Below are positions 1 to 7,231 of a stretch of DNA of 9,975 nt, one piece after another. The stretch is from Phycisphaera mikurensis NBRC 102666 (GTDB taxonomy: Bacteria; Planctomycetota; Phycisphaerae; Phycisphaerales; SM1A02): positions 1-9,975 of the forward strand of contig CAMBSR010000071.1 in NCBI GenBank assembly GCA_945870475.1, written 5' to 3'. Positions within the stretch are counted from its first letter, which is position 1, and each line of letters begins with the position of its first letter. Position numbers and translations under genes: made by a program. Under the pieces are notes generated by a model that ran no database searches, was not told the DNA's origin, and worked only from the letters and a program-made list of their open reading frames with translations.

Positions 1-452
1 CGCTCGGCCATGGGCGCGATCTCGGGCAGCATGCGCTCCACCGGGAGCTGCACGCCGATGACGCCGGTGGAGTTCTCCTGCACGGCGACGGATGAGATGT
101 CGCACGCGCGCGCCACGGCATCGGCCAGCTCGATGGCGTTCGCCATGCCGCGTTCGCCGGTGGCGGCGTTGGCGCAGCCGGAGTTGATGAGGAGGGCGCC
201 GCAGTGGCCGCGGCTCTCCTTGAGATGCCGCCGGCTCAGCTGCACCGGCGCCGCGCACACCAGGTTGGTGGTGTAGACGGCGGCGAGCGTGGCGCCCGCC
301 GGGCAGCAGAGGAGGGCCATGTCCTGGCGGCCGGGCTTCTTGATGGCAGCCGACGCGGTGGCCGCGGTGAAGCCGAGCGGGAGCATCGGCGCCGGGCCGG
401 CGGGGCCGTGGTCCGCGGACGTGGTGGCGGGCGCGGCGGTGGCGGAGGTCAT
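1..452 (-). CDS. argJ: ArgJ, glutamate N-acetyltransferase / ornithine acetyltransferase (N-terminal 150 residues, cut by window edge)
   Basis: ArgJ moves the acetyl group from N-acetylornithine to glutamate, which closes the cyclic arginine pathway; some family members also use acetyl-CoA. The gene begins at ATG 452 and runs off the left edge, so only residues 1-150 are visible. Family landmarks are NSGCANAATG (residues 90-99) and the conserved ENSTGVIG segment (126-133), whose Thr-Gly contributes to the oxyanion hole in characterised ArgJ proteins. The autocleavage site that yields the alpha and beta chains lies beyond the window. The start is supported by a Shine-Dalgarno GGAAAG at 461-466, 8 nt from the ATG, inside the end of the upstream gene. 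The gap to the argH stop is only 5 nt, so the two are co-transcribed. The first 22 residues are an Ala/Pro/Thr-rich leader of no evident function. Whether this ArgJ is mono- or bifunctional cannot be told from this fragment. Confidence 0.93.
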   Translation of the reverse strand, partial: MTSATAAPATTSADHGPAGPAPMLPLGFTAATASAAIKKPGRQDMALLCCPAGATLAAVYTTNLVCAAPVQLSRRHLKESRGHCGALLINSGCANAATGERGMANAIELADAVARACDISSVAVQENSTGVIGVQLPVERMLPEIAPMAE

Positions 453-457
453 GGCAG

Positions 458-2338
458 TCACTTTCCGTTGGCGGCGGCCACGTCGTGCACCAGGGCAACC
501 TCGTCGCACTGCTCGCGCTTGGGGCACACGGCGCAGTCCTTGAGGACCTTCTCGGGCAGGCTGTTCACGCTCACCTGGCGGAAGCCGGCCTTCTCGAAGA
601 ACTTCGGTGCCCGGGTGAGCACGAAGACCTTCGGGATGTGGAGCTGCCCCGCAAGCTGCAGGAAGTAGCGGATGAGGCCGTTGCCGACGCCCTTGCCGTG
701 GAAGTCCGGGTGGACGCCCAGCGAGCGGATCTCGGCGAGCTGCGGCGTGTAGATCCACAGCGCGGCGCAGCCCACCACCTTGCCGTCGACCACGGCGACG
801 CCGAAGTCGAGGATGGCCTTCATGATGTCCTCGCGGCTGCGCGGCAGGTTCTCGCCGTGCTCGGCCCAGTGGTCCACCAGCCAGCAGATGGCGTCGAGGT
901 CGTCGGCGCGCGCCTGGCGGAACTCGAACTCGCCGGCGCCGGTGTCGGCGACCGCGCGTTCGCGCAGCATGCGGCGGACGCGGACGATGGCGTCCTCGAC
1001 CGCGCTGACGGCGGTGCCGCCCTCGACGGAGCGCTTCTCGAGCGTGGCGCCGATGGTGAGCTGGGCGTAGACGTCCTGGTTGGCCTTCGGGGCCTGCTCA
1101 CGGATGGTCTCGAGCGAGAGTTCCTCGAGCGCGCGGTCCTGCTCGATGGCAGTGCGCACGAGGCGTCCCACCTGGTGGTGCGCCTCGCGGAACGGGACAC
1201 CCAGGCGGACCAGGTAGTCGGCCAGGTCGGTGGCGTTGGTGTAGCCCTCGGCGGCCATGTGCAGCGCGCGGTCGCGGTCGAGCGTCAGCCCGGCGAGCAT
1301 CGGCGGCAGGACGCGCAGGCACATGCTGAGGTGCCGCATGCTGTCGAAGAGCGGCTCCTTGTCCTCCTGCAGGTCCTTGTTGTAGGCAAGGGGCAGCGCC
1401 TTGATGGTGACGAGCAGCGAGACGAGGTTGCCGACCTGGCGACCGGACTTGCCGCGGATGAGTTCGCACGCATCCGGGTTCTTCTTCTGCGGCATCAGGC
1501 TGCTGCCGCTCGTGAAGGCGTCGGGCAGCTCGATGAGCGCGGCCTCGCTGGTGGAGTAGAAGATCAGGTCCTCCGCCATGCGCGAGAGGTGGAGCGAGCA
1601 GAGCGTGCACGTGGCGAGCGTCTCGACCACGAAGTCACGGTCGCTGACCGCGTCGAGCGAGTTGGCCGTGGCCGCACGGAAGCCCAGGTCCTTGGCGAGC
1701 GCGGCGCGGTCCACCGGGTACGCGGTGCCGGCGAGCGCGCCGGAGCCGAGCGGGGAGACCCGCACGCGCTTGAGGGCATCGGCGAGGCGCTCCGCGTCGC
1801 GGCGGAGCATCTCGACGTAGGCCAGGCACCAGTGCGCGAACAGGATCGGCTGCGCGTGCTGGAGGTGCGTGTAGCCCGGGAAGGGGGTGATCTTCTCGCG
1901 CTCGGCGAGGTCGACGAGCGCGGTGATGACGGCCTTCACCTCGGCCTGGCGCAGCCGGAGCTGGCGCGCGGTCCAGAGGCGGAGGTCGGTGGCCACCTGG
2001 TCGTTGCGGCTGCGGCCCGTGTGAAGCTTCTTGCCGAGGTCGCCCACGCGCATGACGAGCTGGCGTTCGACCCACGAATGGACGTCCTCGTCCTCGGCTT
2101 CCACCAGGATGGCGGGATCGTTGCGCCACGCGGCGAGGATCTCGCCGAGCGCCGCCTCGATCTCGCGCTGCTCCTGCGCGGTGAGCACTCCCGCGCGCAC
2201 GAGCGCCTTGCTCCAGGCGATGCTCCCTTCCACGTCCTCGCGGACCAGCTGCCGGTCAAACGGCAGGCTGTCGTTGAACTCGCGGAAGAGGTTGTCGGCC
2301 TGGCCTTCGAGCCGTCCGGCCCAGATGGCGGTGGTCAT
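458..2338 (-). CDS. argH: Bifunctional argininosuccinate lyase / N-acetylglutamate synthase fusion, ArgH(A) type
   Basis: This 626-residue protein joins two arginine enzymes. Residues 1-463 are argininosuccinate lyase (argininosuccinate to arginine plus fumarate), with HTGRSRNDQ (106-114), GYTHLQHAQP (155-164, the catalytic-His region) and the fumarase-superfamily signature GSSLMPQKKNP (278-288). A short linker (about 464-473) leads to a GNAT acetyltransferase domain (474-626). That domain resembles the stand-alone short N-acetylglutamate synthases, with LPRS (499-502), VGCAALWIY (522-530), AEIRSLGVHP (535-544), FFEKAGF (580-586) and the terminal DCAVCPKREQCDE (601-613). The acetyl-CoA loop reads HGKGVG (547-552), with His where Arg or Gln is usual. 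The start ATG 2338 sits 2 nt after the argG stop; the open frame continues upstream to 2773, but that part lies inside argG and is unlike any lyase. A typical ArgH is about 460 residues, so the extra 160 are the fused domain. The same fusion is known in some marine gammaproteobacteria. NAGS activity here is inferred from motifs. Confidence 0.93.
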   Translation of the reverse strand: MTTAIWAGRLEGQADNLFREFNDSLPFDRQLVREDVEGSIAWSKALVRAGVLTAQEQREIEAALGEILAAWRNDPAILVEAEDEDVHSWVERQLVMRVGDLGKKLHTGRSRNDQVATDLRLWTARQLRLRQAEVKAVITALVDLAEREKITPFPGYTHLQHAQPILFAHWCLAYVEMLRRDAERLADALKRVRVSPLGSGALAGTAYPVDRAALAKDLGFRAATANSLDAVSDRDFVVETLATCTLCSLHLSRMAEDLIFYSTSEAALIELPDAFTSGSSLMPQKKNPDACELIRGKSGRQVGNLVSLLVTIKALPLAYNKDLQEDKEPLFDSMRHLSMCLRVLPPMLAGLTLDRDRALHMAAEGYTNATDLADYLVRLGVPFREAHHQVGRLVRTAIEQDRALEELSLETIREQAPKANQDVYAQLTIGATLEKRSVEGGTAVSAVEDAIVRVRRMLRERAVADTGAGEFEFRQARADDLDAICWLVDHWAEHGENLPRSREDIMKAILDFGVAVVDGKVVGCAALWIYTPQLAEIRSLGVHPDFHGKGVGNGLIRYFLQLAGQLHIPKVFVLTRAPKFFEKAGFRQVSVNSLPEKVLKDCAVCPKREQCDEVALVHDVAAANGK

Positions 2339-2340
2339 CG

Positions 2341-3756
2341 TCAGTTGGCCTTCGTGGTTGCGGCGTTGCCGGTGGTGGACGCGTTGCCGCCGCAGCAGCC
2401 GCCGGTGGATGCCGTGCCTGCAGCAGCACCGCCGCAGCAACCGCCGGCCTTGGGGGCAGCGGCGCCGAGGCCGTGCACGGAGGCCAGCTGGGCCGCCTCG
2501 GCCGCGGTGGTCTTGGCATCCTCGCTCAGGCCGAGCAGGGCGCGGATGCGCATCGGCAGGCTGAAGAGGCGGATGAAGCCCTCGCTGTGCTTGTGGTCGT
2601 ACACCTCGTCCTCGCCGAAGGTGGCGAAGCCGTGGTGGAACAGGCTGTACGGCGAGCGGCGCTTCACGGCCTCGGCGCGGCCCTTGTAGCAGCGCACCAC
2701 CACCTCGCCGTCCATCACCTGGGCGATGGACTCGAAGCTGGCCCACATCGCCTCGCGCATGGGGCTGAACCACGTGCCGTTGTAGACGATCTTCGCGAAG
2801 TCGAGCGCGATGCGCTCGCGATAGTGCAGGGTCTCGCGGTCGAGCACGAGCTGCTCAAGGCCACGGAGCGCTTCCATGAGGATGGTTCCGCCCGGGGTCT
2901 CGTAGACGCCGCGGCTCTTCATGCCCACGAGGCGGTTCTCGCAGATGTCGACGCGGCCGACGCCGTTGCGGGCGCCGATGGCGTTGAGCTCGGTGAGGAG
3001 CGCCACCGGGTCGAGGGTCTTGCCGTTGACGGCGGTGGGGTAGCCCTTGCTGAAGGTGATGGCCACGTCCTCGTTGGCGTCGGGCGCGTCCTTCGGGCTG
3101 GTGGTGATCATCCACACGTCTTCCGGCGGGGCGTTCCACGGATCCTCGAGCTCGCCGCCCTCATGGCTGATGTGCCAGATGTTGGCGTCGCGGCTGTAGA
3201 TCTTCTCGGCGCTGGCCGTGGTGGGCACATTGCGCGCCTTGAGGTAGGCGAGCATGGCCTCGCGGCTCTTGAGGTCCCAGATGCGCCACGGGCTGATCAC
3301 GCGCAGCTGCGGGGCGAGCGCGGCGTAGGTGCTCTCAAAGCGGACCTGGTCGTTGCCCTTGCCGGTGCAGCCGTGGCAGAGCGCGTCGCAGCCGGTAGCG
3401 AGGGCCACCTCGACCTGCGCGCGGGCGATGATCGGGCGGGCGATGGAGGTGCCCATCAGGTAGCGGTTCTCGTAGACCGAGCCGGCGATCGCCATCGGGA
3501 AGGCGAACTCGCGCAGGAAGGTCTCCTTGAGGTCGACGATGATGCACTCGGATGCGCCGCTCTTGGTGGCCTTCTCGCCGATGCCCTGGAGCTCGCGCTC
3601 GCCCTGGCCGACGTCGGCGACGCAGGCGACCACTTCGCAGCCGTAGGTTTCCTTGAGCCACGGGATGATGCAGGAGGTGTCGAGGCCGCCGGAGTAGGCG
3701 ACGCAGACCTTCTTGGGGGCGGTGTTCTTGGCGGTGGTGTTGCCGTCGGTGCTCAT
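2341..3756 (-). CDS. argG: Argininosuccinate synthase with a cysteine-rich C-terminal tail
   Basis: ArgG condenses citrulline and aspartate with ATP to give argininosuccinate. The N-type ATP pyrophosphatase P-loop SGGLDTS is at residues 22-28. The family signature HGCTGKGNDQVRFE is at 128-141. The aspartate/citrulline-binding part continues through GRVDICENRLVGMKSRGVYETP (spanning 267-288). The catalytic core ends near residue 407, after FIRLFSLPMRIRALL, which matches the usual length of about 400. The remaining 64 residues are an Ala/Gly/Thr-rich extension with two copies of GGCCGG (438-443 and 452-457), which I do not know from this family. Start ATG 3756 is preceded by AGGAAG (3763-3768) at 6 nt spacing. 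A 64-nt gap separates it from argF, the longest gap inside the operon, with no hairpin or second ARG box that I can see. The next gene starts 2 nt after the stop. Confidence 0.96.
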   Translation of the reverse strand: MSTDGNTTAKNTAPKKVCVAYSGGLDTSCIIPWLKETYGCEVVACVADVGQGERELQGIGEKATKSGASECIIVDLKETFLREFAFPMAIAGSVYENRYLMGTSIARPIIARAQVEVALATGCDALCHGCTGKGNDQVRFESTYAALAPQLRVISPWRIWDLKSREAMLAYLKARNVPTTASAEKIYSRDANIWHISHEGGELEDPWNAPPEDVWMITTSPKDAPDANEDVAITFSKGYPTAVNGKTLDPVALLTELNAIGARNGVGRVDICENRLVGMKSRGVYETPGGTILMEALRGLEQLVLDRETLHYRERIALDFAKIVYNGTWFSPMREAMWASFESIAQVMDGEVVVRCYKGRAEAVKRRSPYSLFHHGFATFGEDEVYDHKHSEGFIRLFSLPMRIRALLGLSEDAKTTAAEAAQLASVHGLGAAAPKAGGCCGGAAAGTASTGGCCGGNASTTGNAATTKAN

Positions 3757-3762
3757 GGTGTG

Positions 3763-3768
3763 CTTCCT
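3763..3768 (-). promoter_or_regulatory. Ribosome binding site of argG
   Basis: AGGAAG on the minus strand, 6 nt before ATG 3756. It lies in the only sizeable gap inside the arg operon (3757-3820), so argG has its own initiation signal rather than relying on coupling to argF. I see no terminator hairpin in that gap. Confidence 0.7.
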
Positions 3769-3820
3769 GTGTGGGGTGCGGAGTCGGTTGTGCGGTCGTG
3801 GCTGGTTCGGGTGCGGATGT

Positions 3821-4798
3821 TCAGCGTGAGGCGGCGGCCGTGGCCGTGCCCTTCGCGGTGGGTTGCTTGGTGGCGAGGAGGTGGCAGAGCAGGGCGTTCT
3901 GCGCGTGCATGCGGTTCTCGGCCTGGTCGAAGACCACCGAGTTGGCGGAGTCGATCACCTCGTCGGTGACCTCCTCGCCGCGGTGCGCTGGCAGGCAGTG
4001 CATGAAGAGCGCCTTCGGGCCGGCGATGGCCATGAGCTCGCGGTCGACCTGGTAGGGCTCGAACGCGGCCTTCTTCTCGGCGGTGTCGGCTTGACCCATG
4101 CTGATACACGCATCAGTGTAGACCGCGAACGCGCCGGCGATGGCGTGGACGTCGGAGGTGACCTCGATCCGTGCCCCGGTGCGCATGCTGCGGGCCACGC
4201 ACTGGCTCACCAGCGCGGCATCTGGCTCGAAGCCCTTGGGCGTCACCACGGTGATTCCGAAGCCGAGGATCGATGCTGCCTCGATGAGCGAGTGGCACAC
4301 GTTGTTGCCGTCGCCCACCCACGCCAGGCGCGAGTGGTTGAGGTCGAAGCCGCGCTCGAGGAGCGTCTGCAGGTCGGCGAGTGCCTGGCACGGGTGGTGC
4401 ATGTCGCAGAGCGCGTTGATGACCGGCACGCGCGTGGCGGCGGCGAGGCCGGTGATGGTGGCTTGGCGGTTGACGCGCGCCACGATGGCGTGGCACCAGC
4501 GCTCCAGGTTGCGGCCGTAGTCGCCGAGCGTCTCGCGGGTGCCGAGCGGCGTGTCCTTGTGGTCGAGGTAGATGGCCTGGCCGCCCATGCGGAAGGCGCC
4601 CACCTCGAAGCTCATGCGGGTGCGCAGGCTCGGCTTCTCGAAGAGCATGCAGATGCTCTTGCCGGCCATGGCACCGGCGACGCGCTGCGGGTTGCGCTTG
4701 AAGTCGGCGGCGGTGGCGAGGATGTCCAGGATCTCGTGCTGCGCGAGGTCGCTCAGGCGCGCGAGGTCCTTGGTGCCGACGGGGTCGAACATGGTCAT
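3821..4798 (-). CDS. argF: Ornithine carbamoyltransferase
   Basis: ArgF transfers a carbamoyl group from carbamoyl phosphate to ornithine, giving citrulline. At 325 residues it has normal family length. Carbamoyl-phosphate contacts are in FEKPSLRTR (53-61) and HHPCQALADL (134-143). The ornithine-binding side carries WVGDGNNVCHS (160-170), YTDACISMGQ (227-236, the SMG loop) and HCLPAHRGEE (267-276). The SMG loop and HCLPAHR fit a true ornithine enzyme rather than the N-acetyl- or N-succinylornithine variants. The start ATG 4798 overlaps the argB stop by 4 nt (ATGA) and has AGGAA (4806-4810) at 7 nt spacing. A second in-frame ATG at 4792 is possible but worse spaced. The last 18 residues form a Thr/Ala-rich tail of no known role. 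Position between argB and argG fits the pathway. Confidence 0.95.
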   Translation of the reverse strand: MTMFDPVGTKDLARLSDLAQHEILDILATAADFKRNPQRVAGAMAGKSICMLFEKPSLRTRMSFEVGAFRMGGQAIYLDHKDTPLGTRETLGDYGRNLERWCHAIVARVNRQATITGLAAATRVPVINALCDMHHPCQALADLQTLLERGFDLNHSRLAWVGDGNNVCHSLIEAASILGFGITVVTPKGFEPDAALVSQCVARSMRTGARIEVTSDVHAIAGAFAVYTDACISMGQADTAEKKAAFEPYQVDRELMAIAGPKALFMHCLPAHRGEEVTDEVIDSANSVVFDQAENRMHAQNALLCHLLATKQPTAKGTATAAASR

Positions 4799-5637
4799 GA
4801 GGCGGTTCCTGCCGCGGCGGCGGCCGCGAACTGCGTGTTGGAAGTGCCCGGCAGTACGCGGGTGCCGATGGCGGCGCCGGAGGCGAGGGCCTCGAGCGCG
4901 GCGGGATCCGCCCAGCTGGCGATGACGACCGGCACGCCCGCGCGCTCGGCGGCATCGACCGCACCGCGGACCTTGGCGATCATGCCGCCCGTCACGGTGC
5001 CTTGGGCGATGAGCGCCTCGGCGCTGTCGGCGGTGAGCTCGGGGATGACGCAGCCGTCCGCGCCCTTCACGCCGGGGACGTCGGTGAGGAGGAAGAGGCC
5101 CTGCGCGCGCAGGATGCCCGCAAGCTGCGCGGCGGCGTCGTCGGCGTTCACGTTGAGGAAGCCGCCCGCCTCGCAGACCGCGATCGAGGAGAGGACGGGC
5201 AGGAACCCGCCCGAGAGCAGGTGATGGACGAGTGCGCCGTCGCCGCCCGTGAGTTCGCCGACGCGGCCGGCGTCGAAGGCGAAGCGGGTGGTCTTCTGTG
5301 CTGAGGAGAGATGTCCGTCGGAGAGCGTCAGGCCCACCGCGGACACGCCGCGCGAGAGGAGGAGCCCGAGGAGCTGCGTATTCATGGCGCCGGCGAGGAC
5401 CGCCGTGACCTGCTCCACCACCTCGGGGGGGGTGATGCGGATGCCCTCGCGGCGCTCGGTCTGGAGGCCGAGGCGATCGAGCTGGCGGTCGACCGCCTTG
5501 CCGCCGCCGTGGACGATGACGAGGCCGCCCGCATGCAGCTGGTGCATGCGCGCCAGCGCGTCAAAGACCGCCGGGAACTTGCCGGCGTCGTCGAGGAGCG
5601 CGCCGCCGAGCTTGACGACCAGGGGGGCGTGCTTCAC
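4795..5637 (-). CDS. argB: Acetylglutamate kinase, short E. coli-like type
   Basis: ArgB phosphorylates N-acetylglutamate with ATP, the second step of the pathway. The 280-residue protein has the amino acid kinase fold motifs KLGG (9-12) and HGGGK (43-47), then GIRITPPEVVEQVTAVLAG (from 65), NVNADDAAA in the middle, LLTDVPGV for nucleotide binding, and an ending IASWADPAALEAL...GTRVL that closely follows the E. coli enzyme. It begins directly at the first beta strand. It therefore lacks the N-terminal kinked helix that builds the arginine-inhibited hexamer in other bacteria. Insensitivity to arginine is an inference from that. The start is GTG 5637, overlapping the argC stop by 4 nt (GTGA), with a very strong Shine-Dalgarno GGAGGTGAT (5641-5649). 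About 15 residues at the C-terminus are an Ala-rich addition. Confidence 0.95.
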   Translation of the reverse strand: MKHAPLVVKLGGALLDDAGKFPAVFDALARMHQLHAGGLVIVHGGGKAVDRQLDRLGLQTERREGIRITPPEVVEQVTAVLAGAMNTQLLGLLLSRGVSAVGLTLSDGHLSSAQKTTRFAFDAGRVGELTGGDGALVHHLLSGGFLPVLSSIAVCEAGGFLNVNADDAAAQLAGILRAQGLFLLTDVPGVKGADGCVIPELTADSAEALIAQGTVTGGMIAKVRGAVDAAERAGVPVVIASWADPAALEALASGAAIGTRVLPGTSNTQFAAAAAAGTAS

Positions 5638-6695
5638 GACATCACCTCCGCGCCGGTGCGGCGGGCGAGGCCGAGCGAGGTGGTCTCATCGAAGCCGAAG
5701 CGCACGTTGAAGGCCTGCACGGCCTGGCCGGCGGCGCCCTTCACGAGGTTGTCGATGGCGCTGGAGATGACGAGGTGCGTGCCCGATTCGTCGGTGCCGA
5801 GCGCGATGTCGCAGCAGTTGGTGCGCTCGACCGCCGCGATCGACGGCCAGCGGCCGGCCGGGAGGAGGCGCACGAACGGCGCATCCGCGTAAGCGGCGGC
5901 CAGGCACGCGCGGGCCTCGGCGAGCGAGCGGCCCGGCGCGAGCTCGGCGTGGATGGTGGAGAGGATGCCGCGGTCGAGGGCCACGAGGTGCGGCGTGAAG
6001 AGAATGCGCGCGCCTGTTTCCTGCGCCATCTCGGGCTGGTGACGGTGGCTGAGCACGCCGTAGGGCTGCAGGCTGACTTCGCAGAACAGGCTCTTCACCG
6101 CGGCGGAACGCCCCGCGCCGCTGACGCCAGAGGCGCTGTCGACGATCACGGCGCGCGAGTCGTCGATGATGCCGGCGGCCACCAGCGGGCGCACGGGCAG
6201 GATCACGGACGTCGGGTAGCAGCCGGGGCAGGCGATGAGGTTGGCGGTGCGCAGGGCATCGCCGGCCACCTCGGGAAGGCCGTAGACGGCCGAGGCGAGG
6301 AGCGAGGCGTGGCCGTGCTCGAACCCGTAGTGCTTGGGATACGCGCTCGCCGCCTTCAGGCGGAAGGCCGCGGAGAGGTCGAGGACCACCGTGCCCGCGG
6401 CGAGGAGCTTGGGCGCAAGCTGCTCGCTGGCCTCGTGCGGCGTGGCCAGGAAGACGGCGTCCGGCTCGCAGGCCAGGATGGCGGCGGCGTCGGCGGCGCG
6501 CACCGGCAGGTCCACCACGCCGGCGAGGCGCGGGAACAGGTCCGACATGAGCTCGGTCTTGCCATCCGCGCCGCGCTTCTCGCTGCCGAACAGGCCCACG
6601 ATCTCGGCACCCGGGTGGGCGGCGAGCATGGCCGAAAGCTCGGCGCCGGTGTAGCCGGGTGCTCCGACGATGACGATGCGAAGACGGTCACCCAT
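5634..6695 (-). CDS. argC: N-acetyl-gamma-glutamyl-phosphate reductase
   Basis: ArgC reduces N-acetylglutamyl phosphate to the semialdehyde with NADPH. The protein has 353 residues, the normal size of the long (type 1) form. The Rossmann motif GAPGYTGAEL is at 11-20. The catalytic cysteine is C159 in CPGCYPT (156-162); most relatives have Asn where this one has C156. The substrate-binding HRHQPEM is at 217-223. Start ATG 6695 has AAGGA (6704-6708) at 8 nt spacing. The gene follows argR after 20 nt, too little for a separate regulated promoter, and its stop overlaps the argB start by 4 nt. It is therefore probably read from the argR promoter. Confidence 0.96.
   Translation of the reverse strand: MGDRLRIVIVGAPGYTGAELSAMLAAHPGAEIVGLFGSEKRGADGKTELMSDLFPRLAGVVDLPVRAADAAAILACEPDAVFLATPHEASEQLAPKLLAAGTVVLDLSAAFRLKAASAYPKHYGFEHGHASLLASAVYGLPEVAGDALRTANLIACPGCYPTSVILPVRPLVAAGIIDDSRAVIVDSASGVSGAGRSAAVKSLFCEVSLQPYGVLSHRHQPEMAQETGARILFTPHLVALDRGILSTIHAELAPGRSLAEARACLAAAYADAPFVRLLPAGRWPSIAAVERTNCCDIALGTDESGTHLVISSAIDNLVKGAAGQAVQAFNVRFGFDETTSLGLARRTGAEVMS
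5641..5649 (-). promoter_or_regulatory. Strong Shine-Dalgarno deciding the GTG start of argB
   Basis: GGAGGTGAT on the minus strand, nearly complementary to the 16S rRNA 3' end. GGAGG lies 7 nt before GTG 5637. It is the best ribosome binding site in the window and justifies a GTG start that overlaps the argC stop codon. Confidence 0.8.
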
Positions 6696-6715
6696 GGTGG
6701 CGGTCCTTGCCGCGC

Positions 6716-7216
6716 TCAGGCGGCGGAACGAGCGAGGCGCTCGATGGTGCGTGCGAGGGATGTGGCCGCGGCGAGGTCCTCGGCGGCCACGAAGATGGTG
6801 TCGTCCCCGGCGATGGTGCCGAGGGTGCCGGGCAGGCCGGCGCGGTCGAGCTCGATGGCGAGCGAGTTGGCGTGGCCGCTGGGGGTGCGGAGGACCACCA
6901 GGGTGCCGCCGCGGGTCACCGAGACAAGGTGCTGCCGCAGGGCGGTGGCCAGCATGGCATCCCGGTCGCCGGTGGGCAGGGCGGGTGAGGCGCCCGGCAT
7001 CATGTAGCCGTTGGGGCCCTTGACGACCGCCAGCTCCGTCAGGTCACGGGAGAGCGTGGCCTGCGTGACCACGATCCCCTCGCGGCGCTTGAGGAGCGTG
7101 GCGAGTTCCTGCTGGCTCCAGACCTGGGTGCTGCCGATGAGGGCGGCGATCCGGGCCCGGCGCTGGACGGGGCTGTGGGCGGTGGCTGTCACGGATGCAT
7201 GACTATACACCGTCAT
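6716..7216 (-). CDS. argR: Arginine repressor ArgR
   Basis: ArgR is the arginine-responsive, usually hexameric, transcription factor. Residues about 16-75 are the winged helix-turn-helix DNA-binding domain, with SQQELATLL (34-42) and the recognition helix VTQATLSRDL (50-59). Residues about 85-166 are the oligomerisation and arginine-binding domain, with TPSGHANSLA (111-120) and GTIAGDDT (133-140), whose two Asp residues bind arginine in known structures. At 166 residues it is slightly longer than the usual 150-156. The excess is at the N-terminus. ATG 7216 lies inside an ARG box and has no Shine-Dalgarno, so the true start may be GTG at 7192, or the message may be leaderless. The gene heads the arg operon, with argC 20 nt downstream, so autoregulation is likely. 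Confidence 0.93.
   Translation of the reverse strand: MTVYSHASVTATAHSPVQRRARIAALIGSTQVWSQQELATLLKRREGIVVTQATLSRDLTELAVVKGPNGYMMPGASPALPTGDRDAMLATALRQHLVSVTRGGTLVVLRTPSGHANSLAIELDRAGLPGTLGTIAGDDTIFVAAEDLAAATSLARTIERLARSAA
7194..7211. promoter_or_regulatory. ARG box 2 (ArgR operator)
   Basis: This site shares 13 of 18 positions with ARG box 1, including ATGCATGA, and is separated from it by 2 bp. Two 18-bp boxes with a 2-3 bp spacer is the classic ArgR operator layout known from enterobacteria. The right half is weaker than in box 1. A third half-site, ATGCATG, occurs at 7232-7238. Confidence 0.6.
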
Positions 7217-7230
7217 GCATGATTATGCAA
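7202..7230 (-). promoter_or_regulatory. Candidate argR-operon promoter under the ARG boxes
   Basis: On the minus strand TTGCAT (7225-7230) and TATAGT (7202-7207) are separated by 17 bp. The -10 matches the sigma-70 consensus at 5 of 6 positions; the -35 matches only its TTG. Both elements fall inside the two ARG boxes, so bound ArgR would block RNA polymerase. Transcription would start near 7195, downstream of ATG 7216. An alternative -10, CATAAT (7223-7228), lies further upstream. The rest of the 7217-7335 gap holds no gene and no convincing terminator. Confidence 0.45.
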
Positions 7231-7231
7231 G
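7214..7231. promoter_or_regulatory. ARG box 1 (ArgR operator)
   Basis: An 18-bp imperfect palindrome; its core TGCATGATTATGCA (7216-7229) matches its own reverse complement at 12 of 14 positions. It keeps the CATG-AT----AT--CAAG frame of the Bacillus-type ARG box as I remember it. It lies just upstream of argR. Binding is inferred. Confidence 0.75.

Noticed and set aside
485..2689. Long plus-strand open frame (734 codons) opposite argH and argG
   Set aside because: It is antisense to two well-supported enzymes and its translation is Arg/Ala/Glu/Val-rich with no recognisable motif. Long antisense frames are expected in very GC-rich coding DNA. The same applies to 2473-3969, 3863-5224 and 5775-7007.
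2339..2773. Upstream extension of the argH frame to 2773
   Set aside because: It lies inside argG in another frame, and its Arg/Pro-rich translation is unlike any lyase. ATG 2338 gives the canonical ArgH N-terminus.
3821..4798. ArgF as an N-acetyl- or N-succinylornithine carbamoyltransferase
   Set aside because: The SMG loop and HCLPAHR are those of ornithine enzymes, and argJ supplies free ornithine.
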